A stretch of DNA of 64,000 bases from Defluviitaleaceae bacterium (GCA_009784615.1 WRBJ01000002.1:1-64000), one strand, 5' to 3'. Counted from the first letter of the stretch, positions 40,002 through 49,712 are shown. Notes: a model not told the origin generated them from the letters alone. A program made the numbers and translations.

Positions 40002-40985
40002 TTACACTATATTGTGTTTTTTTGCTATGCGTATGTCGTCGCCGAAGAAGTGCAGAGATGTGTAATTGCCGTAAATGCGGGATGCTACACGGTCGGAATA
40101 TGATGTTGCTATGTCGGTGGGTGTTAGATTTGTTGATATTATTGTAGGTTTTTTGGCAAGATGGCGGCTGTTGATAAAGCTAAACAGCTCGCTGTCTGTT
40201 ACCACCGTGGCAAATTCGGAGCCTAGGTCGTCTATTATTAGCAAATCTGCGTCATATGCAAAGCTAATTGGTGCGGCGTTTTTGTCAGATTTGCGGTTAA
40301 AACGCTCGTCCTCTACGTGCCTAAAAAGTTGTGGAGCGGTGGTGTATAGCACGGTACGCCCGTTTTGCAACAATTCGCCAGCAATGCAATTTGTTAAAAA
40401 GGTTTTGCCAAGCCCCGATTGTCCGTAAAACAATAGGTTTTCAAAGTTTTTGCCAAAATCCTCTACAAAATTTAGGGCTATTTCCCAAACTTTCATCATA
40501 TTTTTGCGTGGGCTAATACCAAAATTCTCATCATTTGTATCACTGTAATAATTCATATTAAATGCGTCAAAATTTTCATCGGCGAAGATTTTTCCAAGGT
40601 TCGACATATCAAAATAACGGGTTATTAGGCGTTGTTTTAGGCAATTGCAATGTTCGTCGTTTGTAAAGCCTGTATCTAGGCAGCTTTGGCATTTATATAC
40701 ATCCTTAAAAAAGCTGTCATCATATCCATTGTCATATAGCAATTTTTTACGCTCTGATAATAAAATAGTGCTTTTATCACGGATTTCAGCAATTTTATCG
40801 TCATTATCGTATTTTTTTAAAGCCATTTGTGCTAAAGCAAGTCCCGATTGCGAAAGGGAGTCGTCAATTTCTTTAACACGTGGCAAACGCTCGTATAATA
40901 AGGCTTTGCGTGCCGCCAGCTTGCGTCTTGCCGCCAGCTTATTTTTATCAACTTCCCGCAGAATTTCTTCAAAAATGACATTCAC
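40002..40985 (-). CDS. DnaC/DnaI-type replicative helicase loader
   Basis: This AAA+ ATPase has 327 residues and probably loads the replicative helicase at origins or restart sites. The N-terminal half is helical with a zinc site (CQSC, then CNC near residues 98-115). The C-terminal ATPase has Walker A GQSGLGKT near 191, Walker B LLIIDDLG near 253, sensor ISTNLT near 290 and an Arg-finger region SDRVASRI. It starts 10 bases after the CoaC-DnaD fusion gene, matching the common dnaD-dnaI/dnaC gene order in Clostridia. Confidence 0.9.
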   Translation of the reverse strand: MNVIFEEILREVDKNKLAARRKLAARKALLYERLPRVKEIDDSLSQSGLALAQMALKKYDNDDKIAEIRDKSTILLSERKKLLYDNGYDDSFFKDVYKCQSCLDTGFTNDEHCNCLKQRLITRYFDMSNLGKIFADENFDAFNMNYYSDTNDENFGISPRKNMMKVWEIALNFVEDFGKNFENLLFYGQSGLGKTFLTNCIAGELLQNGRTVLYTTAPQLFRHVEDERFNRKSDKNAAPISFAYDADLLIIDDLGSEFATVVTDSELFSFINSRHLAKKPTIISTNLTPTDIATSYSDRVASRIYGNYTSLHFFGDDIRIAKKHNIV

Positions 40986-40995
40986 TAAAAAACAC

Positions 40996-42276
40996 CTACT
41001 TTCCTAGCTTTCTATCCACATATTCACGCTCTAATTGCGCTAATCTTTCGTGGTCGTATGTTCGACCTTTAAAGTTTTGAAAACGTCTTGGTTGAACTGC
41101 TTTCTCTATCTTACGTTTAAACGGGTTAATCTCTTTGTCTTCAAAATATTGTTTTTCTAAAACCTCAATTTGTTCTGGTGTGGTGATATTTTGTTTTCGC
41201 CATTTGTTTAAAATGCCGTCAGCATAAGGAAAATTTGCCGTTGCTTTATTTATAATTGTTTTTTCGCAAGCAAGCTGAATAATTTGCATAGAATATCCAT
41301 CTTCTTTAATCCAACGCTGCATATATTCTATTTCTTTGTTAATTGGTTCGCGACCGCTGTTGCCTAGCCAGCGCATTATATTGCGGTATTCGTTGTTAAA
41401 CAAACGTATATATTCCTCTGCTTCATCTGCGTCGGCTATGCCACGCTCTGCCCAATTTTGCGCCACACTTTTAATGTAGTTATTGGCTTTCTTGCCATTA
41501 TCAACACAATATTGTAGTAAAAATTCGATAACATCAATTTCTAATCCCATATCAAGATAAATTTCTAAAAACATTTGGCGTTCACGTTCTTGAAGCGGCT
41601 TGCCAAGTATTTCTTCCGCCATTTCAAAAAGTACCCTAACGTTGGGGTTTTGCAAATGTCGCTCGACTTCCTCGATTGTATAAGAAACTTCTTTTATAAT
41701 AGGTTTTACTTCGTCATTTTTAATTATTGCTTCTTTGCTGGAAGATGTAGAAAATTCATTAATTTTAGCAACAATATCCGCCACATCCGCCATAGACCCT
41801 TTACCGACATCGCCGCAAGCTAGACGGGATTCTTTTGGGTCGACAAAATGGTAACCGTATGCTTCTAATTTTTTGATATTTGCTTGCACAATGGGGTTTT
41901 CGTACATTGCTGTATTCATTGCAGGGCAAATGATTACGGGGGATTTGGTTGCCATTACCACTGTTGACAGCATATCGTCTGCAATACCATTTGCAATTTT
42001 GCCTATAATATTTGCGCTTGCGGGTGCAATAACAAAGACATCGGCACGTTGGGCAAGTGATATATGCCGTATGTCTTCATATATAATTGTTTCAAACATT
42101 TCTGTATAAACACGGCGTTTTGTAAGACTTTGTAATAATAAAGGCGTAACAAATTTTGTTGCGGCGTTTGTCATTATAGTATCCACTGTATCACCTTGTT
42201 TTGCTAGCAAATTAGCTAATTCTGCCGCCTTATATGCTGCTACCGAGCCAGTTATACCCAATACAATATTTAACAT
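40996..42276 (-). CDS. Fusion of phosphopantothenoylcysteine decarboxylase (CoaC) and DnaD domains
   Basis: This single 426-codon frame carries two unrelated proteins. Residues 1-175 are a flavin-dependent CoaC: ITGSVAAYK, the catalytic His71 in IRHISLAQ, PAMN (118-121) and the substrate clamp with Cys154 in ACGDVGKG. After a Ser/Lys/Glu linker (176-205), residues about 208-285 and 295-370 are two DnaD/DnaB_2 domains: LGKPLQERERQMF with NNYIKSVAQNW, then GREPINKEIEYMQRW with YADGILNKW. A basic tail follows. No stop or frameshift separates the parts. It overlaps coaB by 7 bases and is followed 10 bases later by the helicase-loader gene. CoaC-type activity looks intact; DnaD normally primes helicase loading. 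Confidence 0.85.
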   Translation of the reverse strand: MLNIVLGITGSVAAYKAAELANLLAKQGDTVDTIMTNAATKFVTPLLLQSLTKRRVYTEMFETIIYEDIRHISLAQRADVFVIAPASANIIGKIANGIADDMLSTVVMATKSPVIICPAMNTAMYENPIVQANIKKLEAYGYHFVDPKESRLACGDVGKGSMADVADIVAKINEFSTSSSKEAIIKNDEVKPIIKEVSYTIEEVERHLQNPNVRVLFEMAEEILGKPLQERERQMFLEIYLDMGLEIDVIEFLLQYCVDNGKKANNYIKSVAQNWAERGIADADEAEEYIRLFNNEYRNIMRWLGNSGREPINKEIEYMQRWIKEDGYSMQIIQLACEKTIINKATANFPYADGILNKWRKQNITTPEQIEVLEKQYFEDKEINPFKRKIEKAVQPRRFQNFKGRTYDHERLAQLEREYVDRKLGK

Positions 42277-42902
42277 AATTTTAATACCTCTTTTACTATT
42301 GCCTGAGCAATATTTTGTTTACCTTCGTATATATTAAAACTTCCATTTTTTGCTACTAAATAACCTAAATGTCCATTAGGCGTAAGATTTGATGTGTCGT
42401 TTGCCAGTACAAAATCGCAATTATTTTTCGTCATCAAAGCCTTTGCCTTGCCTAAAGTTTCTTCTTGTGAAAGTCCTGATGTTAGCTTAAAACCAACAAT
42501 TATAGCATTTGGAGCAAGTGTACGCAATTTCCCAATGGTTTTGGGAATTTTTTCTAAAATAAGTGTAATTTCATCATTATCAGAACTAATTTTACCAACA
42601 TTTTTGCCTTTAACACGATAATCGGAAACAGCCATTGCGTGGATAATGGCGCAAATATCACCTTTAGCAAAAACTTTTGCCAAAGCAATATCCAAATCCG
42701 CCGCAGAACTAATTATAATCTCCTTAACGCCGTTTAAATTCGGACTTACAGCGTTTTTTCCTCTAATATAAATAATTTCGCAATCTTTTGTAAAAAATGC
42801 CTCTGCAATCTCTGCGCCCAATTGACCTGTAGAATTATTAATAATACTGCGAACAGCGTCAATCTTTTCAATCGTGCCGCCTGCCGTAATAACAATTTTC
42901 AT
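42270..42902 (-). CDS. coaB: Phosphopantothenate-cysteine ligase (CoaB)
   Basis: CoaB joins cysteine to 4'-phosphopantothenate in coenzyme A synthesis; the product is the substrate of CoaC. The protein has 210 residues, a stand-alone form as in streptococci. Its start (MKIVITAGGTIEKIDAVRSIINNSTGQLG) has the GGTxExID nucleotide-binding pattern, and HAMAVSDYRV near residue 87, then GFKLTSG near 137 and VLANDTSNL near 165 are conserved. It overlaps the CoaC-DnaD fusion gene by 7 bases, so both halves of the CoA step are made together. Confidence 0.9.
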   Translation of the reverse strand: MKIVITAGGTIEKIDAVRSIINNSTGQLGAEIAEAFFTKDCEIIYIRGKNAVSPNLNGVKEIIISSAADLDIALAKVFAKGDICAIIHAMAVSDYRVKGKNVGKISSDNDEITLILEKIPKTIGKLRTLAPNAIIVGFKLTSGLSQEETLGKAKALMTKNNCDFVLANDTSNLTPNGHLGYLVAKNGSFNIYEGKQNIAQAIVKEVLKLC

Positions 42903-42917
42903 AAAATCACCTCGATA

Positions 42918-45491
42918 TTACAATATACCACGGCGGCGTGCAAAAATCAATATAACAAACACAACAAGCGACCCGCCGCTAATCGCTAGTCCAATATAAT
43001 ACGCACTATTATGATACACAAATTCTATATGATGACTGCCGGCAGGCACATTAACCGCTGCCATTGCGCCATCTATTGCCACTACATCAATCCGTTCACC
43101 ATCTATAAACGCCCGCCAATTGCCAGTATACGGTATGGAAGTATACATTAAACCGCCATTGGTTGTGGTAATATTGCCAGCAATTCGTGTTTCGCTAAAA
43201 TGTGCTAGCTCCCAAACTTCGCTTGCGAGTATAGCGAAGCCTTCTTCAAACAGTTCGCGGTTCAAAATACCCACAAAAGTTTGGACAGAGCCACGTCTTG
43301 TAGTGGTTTCGGATTGTAATGTAACCATATCACCTTCGCCAAAAGAACCAATGCGGAAAAGATGAGCTTCATTAAAAGAGGCGTTGATATTGCGTACAAG
43401 CTGTTCATCATAACCGACTGTAACTTTTATGCCATTGGTGCTTGTTATGCGGATATATGCGTAAAGTTCAGTGTTTTCGGGCATTAGATAGTTAAAGCGG
43501 AAAATGCCGTCTGTTTGGTCGTTATCCATTGTAAATGTCCATTCTTTGCCATCAACGCCCACAACGTGCAGATTTTCGTGTCCTACGTGAATAACACGCA
43601 TAAGCGTAAACAAATCGCCGTCAAGCCCTGTTGCAAGGCGGAATAAATTGTTTTGAGAATTAAATGGATTATGTGTATCGCCCACATAATAGGCTGTTTC
43701 TGGACGAACAATAAAGCCAAGTGGCAAATGATGGGAGTTTTCCATTAACACAACACTGCTCTCATTAGCAATGCGATTCCAGAATACGCCGTCATCAGCT
43801 GGGTTATCAAGCCTGTCCACCAGATAGCGCATATTTAAAAAAGCGGGTGTAAGCGGCGAAGTTTCGGCAAAGGCATAGCTGTTGCCTGCCGACCAATTGA
43901 CCAAACCCAAGCCGTTCATAAATCGCAGGGTGTTTTGGTTTGCCATTGATGAAAATAGCGAAATGCCTTGCACGTTGTACATTGCGGGGTCGTTTGTTCC
44001 CCAACGGGCGGTGAAATCTGTTCTAAAAAAATCATTCTCGGGAGGTTGACGATGCCGTAAAACCGTCTGAACATTATCATAAGCCCACGGATACTCACCA
44101 CGGTTTGTCGTATAGCTACCCTGAACTAGACTTGTAAATGACGCAAGAAAGACCTCTGCAAGCACTATAACGCATAGCAAAATTTTTGCGGTTGAAATGG
44201 CTCTTGAACTAGCCGCACCACGTAGGACGACAAAAATTGAAATGAACATAAACGCACCAATGCCCAGCCATAGCACGTGTTGGTTGCTGTGTTGGCTGAA
44301 AAATGCAAGGGTTAAGAAAGCTACCGCACCAATGCACATTGCGGCGAGATGGCGGATTTGTATACCATTTTTTGTTAATAGTATATATGCACGATATGCC
44401 ATAACAATCATTACAAACGAGATTAAGAAGGTGTAGCGATAGGGAAGACCGTGGGTTACGGAAAAACCGTGCCAGATGAAATTTAACACATTGATATTTG
44501 TGCTGATTAGCATAAAGGTGGCGGCTATAGAATAGCCAATTTTTTCACGCAAAGAAATTTTTGATAGCAAAAACACGGGGTACAACATAATGGCGATTAG
44601 TCCGCTGTAGATATTTGGTAGTCCGCCGTGGCTAATGCCTGCTGTTGGCGTAATTGCGGCGAAGCCACCTAAAGCATCAATAAAGCTATGGTTAAAGGCA
44701 AAAGATGGGATGCTCATTTCTGCTGTGGCTCGTCCTGTTTGTTGCAATGCCGAATATACGGGTAACGTAAGGAAGGCGGTAAGACCAATTGAGATTGCGG
44801 CACAGATTGTTACGGTTAGCAAACACATTAAAAACTGCCGTAAATTAGGCTTGTATCGAAGCGACAGTAAAATAAACATAATTGATACAAAAATACATAC
44901 GAAAAAACCTATATAAAAGTTAAAGACGACCGAAAGTGCAAGTGAAATAACAAAAAGGGAAAATTTGCCTTCTGTAATAAGGCGATGTAAACCCAAAATA
45001 ACAAGAGGCAATGTTGCGAAGGTATCCATCCACATAATATTCCAATAAAAGGCGGTTGACCAAGCGCAAAGCGCATAAAGTGCGGCAAAGGCGACAATCA
45101 TCACATCATCACGTTTATATAAATATCGCAGATACAACGACATAAAAAAGCCTGCAAAGCCTATTTTTATCACCAAAAACAACGTTATTACTTCACGCAG
45201 ATATTGATGTGGGAAAAGTGCCGCCAAAAAATTAAAAGGACTTGCCAGATAATAGCCAATATGCGCCAAATAATCGTGTCCGCCGCCCGACGTAAACGAC
45301 CATAACAACGAGCCACCATCACGCAAGCGATGCCATAGTTCGCTTATAAACGGATAGTATTGATGCCAAAAATCTACAATCAAAATTTGCCCGTCACTAA
45401 AGGGATAAACGCCTTTAAATGCGAGCATAATCGTAAAAATGAACATTGGAATAACTGCGGATAATATGTGTATGATTATTCTTTTGTTCAT
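42918..45491 (-). CDS. YfhO-family membrane protein
   Basis: This large protein has 857 residues with about 12 membrane helices in the first 470, an extracellular domain (about 480-820) and a final helix with a basic RRRG end. YfhO-type features include the early DGQILIVDFWHQYYPF segment (helix 1 loop), ARWGTNDPAMYN in the large domain, and the late PYTGNWRAFIDGE and VPAGSHHIEFVY. YfhO of Bacillus is tied to lipoteichoic-acid or glycolipid modification with a GT-C fold. The gene follows ytaF on the same strand. Confidence 0.87.
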   Translation of the reverse strand: MNKRIIIHILSAVIPMFIFTIMLAFKGVYPFSDGQILIVDFWHQYYPFISELWHRLRDGGSLLWSFTSGGGHDYLAHIGYYLASPFNFLAALFPHQYLREVITLFLVIKIGFAGFFMSLYLRYLYKRDDVMIVAFAALYALCAWSTAFYWNIMWMDTFATLPLVILGLHRLITEGKFSLFVISLALSVVFNFYIGFFVCIFVSIMFILLSLRYKPNLRQFLMCLLTVTICAAISIGLTAFLTLPVYSALQQTGRATAEMSIPSFAFNHSFIDALGGFAAITPTAGISHGGLPNIYSGLIAIMLYPVFLLSKISLREKIGYSIAATFMLISTNINVLNFIWHGFSVTHGLPYRYTFLISFVMIVMAYRAYILLTKNGIQIRHLAAMCIGAVAFLTLAFFSQHSNQHVLWLGIGAFMFISIFVVLRGAASSRAISTAKILLCVIVLAEVFLASFTSLVQGSYTTNRGEYPWAYDNVQTVLRHRQPPENDFFRTDFTARWGTNDPAMYNVQGISLFSSMANQNTLRFMNGLGLVNWSAGNSYAFAETSPLTPAFLNMRYLVDRLDNPADDGVFWNRIANESSVVLMENSHHLPLGFIVRPETAYYVGDTHNPFNSQNNLFRLATGLDGDLFTLMRVIHVGHENLHVVGVDGKEWTFTMDNDQTDGIFRFNYLMPENTELYAYIRITSTNGIKVTVGYDEQLVRNINASFNEAHLFRIGSFGEGDMVTLQSETTTRRGSVQTFVGILNRELFEEGFAILASEVWELAHFSETRIAGNITTTNGGLMYTSIPYTGNWRAFIDGERIDVVAIDGAMAAVNVPAGSHHIEFVYHNSAYYIGLAISGGSLVVFVILIFARRRGIL

Positions 45492-45507
45492 AAAACCATC
45501 CTTTTTT

Positions 45508-46053
45508 CTAAAGTAATCTGAAAATACCCATTGCTATTAAAATGATACCTGACGCAATTGTCCAACCCTTGCCACCTGCCGATTTGATACGTAATAATGT
45601 TGCAAATCCATTGCCTAATGCAAGAAAACCTATTTGAAAAACGGCAACTAAAATTGGCAAAAAGATTATGGAAATACCTAAAGAAGCAGCGACAAGTCCA
45701 ACACCCATAGAATCTAGCGAAAGCACCAGCGCAAGTTGCAAAGAACCTTTTTTTGTAATTTTTTCGGGAAGTGTGCCATTTTCTTTTTTAAGAATAGCGC
45801 TACCACCAATCCACAACCCAAGCAAAATCAACCATAATGCCGAAATATTCTCAGCCAAATCGGGTGATAAAAAACTAGCGATAACATTGCCAAAAAAAAC
45901 CGACAAACCCATCACCGCAAGAGATATAACGAAAAGTATTGCGTATGTGAAAAAATCTAGCTTTTGGCGGCGCAAACCGCTTGCTATTCCCATACCTAAC
46001 GCATCCAAACTTAAAGTTATAGCCAAAATAATTGCCACAAAACCACCGCCCAT
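45508..46053 (-). CDS. ytaF: Sporulation membrane protein YtaF / MntP-like
   Basis: This 181-residue protein has six predicted helices in two related halves, each with a LSLDxxGxG motif (LSLDALGMGIASG near residue 14, LSLDSMGVGLVAA near 112). It belongs to the YtaF/MntP family; MntP exports Mn2+, while YtaF is a sporulation-associated relative. ATG 46053 is listed; GTG 46038, with GGCGGTGG just upstream, is a good alternative that fits the family's start. It lies 16 bases upstream of the YfhO-type gene. Confidence 0.8.
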   Translation of the reverse strand: MGGGFVAIILAITLSLDALGMGIASGLRRQKLDFFTYAILFVISLAVMGLSVFFGNVIASFLSPDLAENISALWLILLGLWIGGSAILKKENGTLPEKITKKGSLQLALVLSLDSMGVGLVAASLGISIIFLPILVAVFQIGFLALGNGFATLLRIKSAGGKGWTIASGIILIAMGIFRLL

Positions 46054-46096
46054 TAAACATATCTATACATTCTATGGTTAGTTGGTAAAAACGTGA

Positions 46097-47416
46097 TTAA
46101 ATAAGCTCTGCAAGGTCATTTTTATTATTTAGAGAAGGGTTTTCGATTACGGCGGCAAGCAGTTTTGTAAGGATTTCTCCTATTTCTTTGCCCTCGTTCA
46201 GACCTGTTAGACGTATAATGTCCTTGCCCGAAAGTGCCAAATCTTTTATGCTTACAGGTTCGTGAGAGGATATAATTTCTTCAAATAATGTAGAAGTTTT
46301 GGCTATAGTATACAATCGGTCGGCAGCTTTATCGCTTTTGGCTAAATTGTCGGCACGCTGGAAAATTAAAAGTTCACGTAGGGTTTGGGCGCCGTGTTTG
46401 TTTATAAACCGCTTAATTCCTGTTTTGTCGGGGCGAACGATATTATCGTGCAAGCGGATAATATTAACAGTATCATTTTTTATTATATTATCGAAGCATA
46501 AATGACGTAGGGCTTTTGTTGCCAGCTCTGCCGAAAATTTTGCGTGACTGTAGAAATGGTCTATGCCTTTGTCGTCTGTGGTTTTGGTTTGGGGTTTGCC
46601 TGTGTCGTGAAAAATGGCGGCTAGGCGTTGGTGTAATACAGGCGGAGTGTTGCGCAAAACCTCTAAAGTATGTTCATAAACATCGTAAAGATGATAGGCA
46701 TTGGATTGTTCAACGCCACGTAATTTCGCAAAATCTGGCAAAATGACATCCGCACAATCGTTTAAAAATACTTTTATGCCATTAAAATTTTGTGCTACAA
46801 GCAATTTTGAAAGCTCTGCGCCAATGCGTTCTCTAGCGATTTTATCTAAATTGCATCTACCTACAACTGCGGCGGCTTGGGTATTTTCTTCTAAAGAAAA
46901 GCCCAAAACTGCGGCAAAGCGATATGCACGAATAATGCGCAAATAATCTTCTGCGAAACGCTCGGTTGCGTTGCCTACGCAACGTATTAAGCTCGCCCGC
47001 AAATCGTCTATCCCGCCGAAATAATCTACAAGCCCATTTTTTGGCGAATATGCTATTGCGTTTATCGTAAAATCACGACGGCGCAAATCTTCACGCAGGT
47101 CTGATGTAAAGCTGACTTGGTCGGGTCTGCGACCGTCGCCATATGTTCCATCAATACGGTAAGTGGTAATTTCATAATACTGTCCGTGAGATTTTACTGC
47201 TACGGTGCCGTGTCGACTACCTATTTGTATTTGCTTACATTCGCCGAAAATTTGTGTGATTTCGGATGGTAGAGCGGGGGTTGTAATGTCCCAATCAAGC
47301 GGAGTTTTGCCCAAAAGAGAGTCACGAACACAACCGCCGACGGCAAAGGCTTCAAAGCCTGCCACTTGCAGTTTTTCGATAATCTCATTTGCACCTGATG
47401 GTATATTAATAATCAT
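46097..47416 (-). CDS. cca: CCA tRNA nucleotidyltransferase with HD domain
   Basis: This enzyme adds or repairs the 3' CCA of tRNAs, which matters here because the tRNA-Arg gene in this window lacks CCA. The class II polymerase head shows GGCVRDSLLGK near 28, DWDITT with the metal-binding Asp residues near 41, and RRDFTINAIAY near 112. An HD domain (HDTGKP near 270) occupies the C-terminal part. Length 439 is typical. It overlaps the topoisomerase-like gene by 11 bases. Confidence 0.95.
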   Translation of the reverse strand: MIINIPSGANEIIEKLQVAGFEAFAVGGCVRDSLLGKTPLDWDITTPALPSEITQIFGECKQIQIGSRHGTVAVKSHGQYYEITTYRIDGTYGDGRRPDQVSFTSDLREDLRRRDFTINAIAYSPKNGLVDYFGGIDDLRASLIRCVGNATERFAEDYLRIIRAYRFAAVLGFSLEENTQAAAVVGRCNLDKIARERIGAELSKLLVAQNFNGIKVFLNDCADVILPDFAKLRGVEQSNAYHLYDVYEHTLEVLRNTPPVLHQRLAAIFHDTGKPQTKTTDDKGIDHFYSHAKFSAELATKALRHLCFDNIIKNDTVNIIRLHDNIVRPDKTGIKRFINKHGAQTLRELLIFQRADNLAKSDKAADRLYTIAKTSTLFEEIISSHEPVSIKDLALSGKDIIRLTGLNEGKEIGEILTKLLAAVIENPSLNNKNDLAELI

Positions 47417-49607
47417 TATAAATCCTCAGCTGATTGTCATTGTTTTCAAGTAAAAGACCAGAAGATGGGAGCTTGTCAACCCTAAAATCATCAGTATTTT
47501 CGGGAGATTTACCCAAATTCCATTCTACTGTATTTTTGCCTAGTTTTACAAACTGCACACCGCCAGCATTTTTAGCCGAGTATGTAGGCAATAATTCTGT
47601 ATTAAAAATGAAACCTTTTTCGTTCTTTTTTGTATCCTTTGATGTCACGAAATAGTCTTTATTTTCTGATAGATATTCGATATAGCGAAGCGGGAATTTA
47701 TCAGAATATGCGTTGATTAATTTTTTGCGGTTGGTTTGTGTGGCATAGCTTGCTAGTGTAACCATAGCCGCCTTGCCATTATCAAAGGCAAAAAACAGAT
47801 GTCCTGCATAATCGGTTGTTGCTACCACATAAATTATTTTTTCATCATCATCACATTGCAGTATATTATTTAAATACATACCGAGTTGACTGGGCTTACT
47901 GTCTTCCAGTTCGTGTGCCTTCATTTTATATACATTGTGCTTATTTGTGAAGAATAAAATATCATCAACATTTTGTGCAGATACTTGTTGGATTATTGCG
48001 TCATCTTCTTTAATGTATATAGTAGGATTGCTACGTAAAGGTGTGGTATGTATCTTTTTAAAATAATTTTCTTTCGTTAAATACAGCATCACAGGATAAT
48101 CTTGAATAAATATTTGTGGTTTAATATCTAAAGGCAAAGCCTCTACAATTTGAGTTTTGCGCTCTATTGCGTATTTTTTGATTATTTCTTTTTGTTCAGT
48201 GGATATTATGCCTAATAACTTGCTTTCGTCTGCCAAAATACCTGCAATTTTTTCTATTTCCTTATTTAGCGCGTCCTGTTCGCCTACACGTTTTAGCAAA
48301 TATTCTTGATTAAGATTGCGCAGACGTATTTCTGCAATAAATTCTGCTTGTATTTTATCAATACCGAAACCCGTACAAAGATTGGGGATAACATCCTTTT
48401 CTTTTTTGCTTTCGCGGATGATAGCAATTGCCTTATCAATGTCAAGCAAAATCTTGGCAAGACCTTCTAAAAGATGTAATTTTTCTTTATTTTTAACCAA
48501 ATCAAAATTAAGCCTGCCCAAAATGCAACCTTTGCGGAAATCTATCCAATGTCGTAAAATTTCTTTAACACCCAATGTCATTGGGCGACCATTTATAAGA
48601 AGGTTAAAATTACACGAAAAGCTGTCCATCAGCGAAGTTTGGGCGAAAAGGCGTTGCATTACGGCTTCGGCATCTGCCGATTTTTTAATGTCAACTGCAA
48701 TTTTTAAGCCCTTTAAATCGGTTTCGTCTCGCACATCTGTAATTTCACGTAATTTTCCACTTTTTACTAATGCGTGGATTTTATCAATAATCGCCTCGAT
48801 TGTTGTTGTATAGGGAATTTCTGTAATTTCTATACAAGAGTTTTTTGTATCAAAATTCCAAACGGCACGCATTTTAAAACTGCCACGCCCTGTTTCGTTG
48901 ATTTTTGCTATTTCATCAGAGTTATATAATAGCTCTGCGCCTGTTGAAAAATCGGGTATAAGCGGCGTTATTTCTCCAGTTTTTATTAGCGAAATAATTG
49001 CTTCGCAAACTTCTGTTAAATTAAACGAACAAATATTGCTTGCCATACCTACTGCGATGCCTACATTTGGTGTAACGAGCACATTTGGAAAGGTTGTAGG
49101 TAAAAGCACGGGTTCTAACATTGTGCCGTTGTAGTTATCTACAAATTGTACGGTATCTTTGTCAATATCTTTAAAAATTTCGGTGCAAATGCCCGCCAGC
49201 TTTACCTCGGTATAACGGCTGGCGGCATAAGCCATATCACGTGAATATGACTTGCCGAAATTGCCTTTACTGTCAATAAATGGGTGCAAAAGACTTTCGT
49301 TGCCACGGGTAAGGCGTACAAGTGTTTCGTAAATAGCCCCTTCACCGTGAGGATTAAGTCGCATTGTGGTACCTACCACATCAGCAGATTTCATACGGTT
49401 GCCCGTTAGTAGCCCCATTTTGTACATAGTATATAACAACTTGCGGTGTGCAGGTTTAAAACCGTCTATCTCTGGAATGGCACGAGATACAATAACGCTC
49501 ATTGCATATGGCATATAATTGCTTTCTAATGTCTGCACAATCCCTTTTAAAATCGGCGGTGCTTCTTCGTAAACTGTTATTTTTTCAACCTTTTTTCGTT
49601 TGGACAT
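47406..49607 (-). CDS. Type IIA topoisomerase subunit A (ParC/GyrA-like)
   Basis: This is the DNA breakage-reunion subunit. The catalytic Tyr132 is in AASRYTEVKL, with the preceding Arg, and the quinolone-region helix GTTMRLNPHGEGAIYETL is standard. The chain of 733 residues is short, with a reduced, divergent C-terminal beta-pinwheel. The partner ATPase subunit gene (parE/gyrB type) is not adjacent, unlike in most genomes. The family has a clostridial branch that is neither clear GyrA nor ParC. AAGGGG lies upstream of the ATG, with a consensus promoter at 49637. Confidence 0.88.
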   Translation of the reverse strand: MSKRKKVEKITVYEEAPPILKGIVQTLESNYMPYAMSVIVSRAIPEIDGFKPAHRKLLYTMYKMGLLTGNRMKSADVVGTTMRLNPHGEGAIYETLVRLTRGNESLLHPFIDSKGNFGKSYSRDMAYAASRYTEVKLAGICTEIFKDIDKDTVQFVDNYNGTMLEPVLLPTTFPNVLVTPNVGIAVGMASNICSFNLTEVCEAIISLIKTGEITPLIPDFSTGAELLYNSDEIAKINETGRGSFKMRAVWNFDTKNSCIEITEIPYTTTIEAIIDKIHALVKSGKLREITDVRDETDLKGLKIAVDIKKSADAEAVMQRLFAQTSLMDSFSCNFNLLINGRPMTLGVKEILRHWIDFRKGCILGRLNFDLVKNKEKLHLLEGLAKILLDIDKAIAIIRESKKEKDVIPNLCTGFGIDKIQAEFIAEIRLRNLNQEYLLKRVGEQDALNKEIEKIAGILADESKLLGIISTEQKEIIKKYAIERKTQIVEALPLDIKPQIFIQDYPVMLYLTKENYFKKIHTTPLRSNPTIYIKEDDAIIQQVSAQNVDDILFFTNKHNVYKMKAHELEDSKPSQLGMYLNNILQCDDDEKIIYVVATTDYAGHLFFAFDNGKAAMVTLASYATQTNRKKLINAYSDKFPLRYIEYLSENKDYFVTSKDTKKNEKGFIFNTELLPTYSAKNAGGVQFVKLGKNTVEWNLGKSPENTDDFRVDKLPSSGLLLENNDNQLRIYNDY

Positions 49608-49636
49608 CTTTATCCCCTTGCTTTCATAATTTCTTA

Positions 49637-49665
49637 ATTATAATGCTAAAACTCTTGCAAGTCAA
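49637..49665 (-). promoter_or_regulatory. Topoisomerase gene promoter
   Basis: On the minus strand TTGACT (49660-49665), 17 bp, TATAAT (49637-49642). Its -35 shares base 49660 with the -35 of the divergent pyrE promoter. Confidence 0.7.
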
Positions 49666-49683
49666 GTCAAGACATTGTATAAT
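49655..49683 (+). promoter_or_regulatory. pyrE promoter
   Basis: TTGCAA (49655-49660), 17 bp, TATAAT (49678-49683), 30 bases before the pyrE ATG and back to back with the topoisomerase promoter. Confidence 0.75.
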
Positions 49684-49712
49684 GAACAAAAATATTTTTG
49701 AGGTGGATACAT

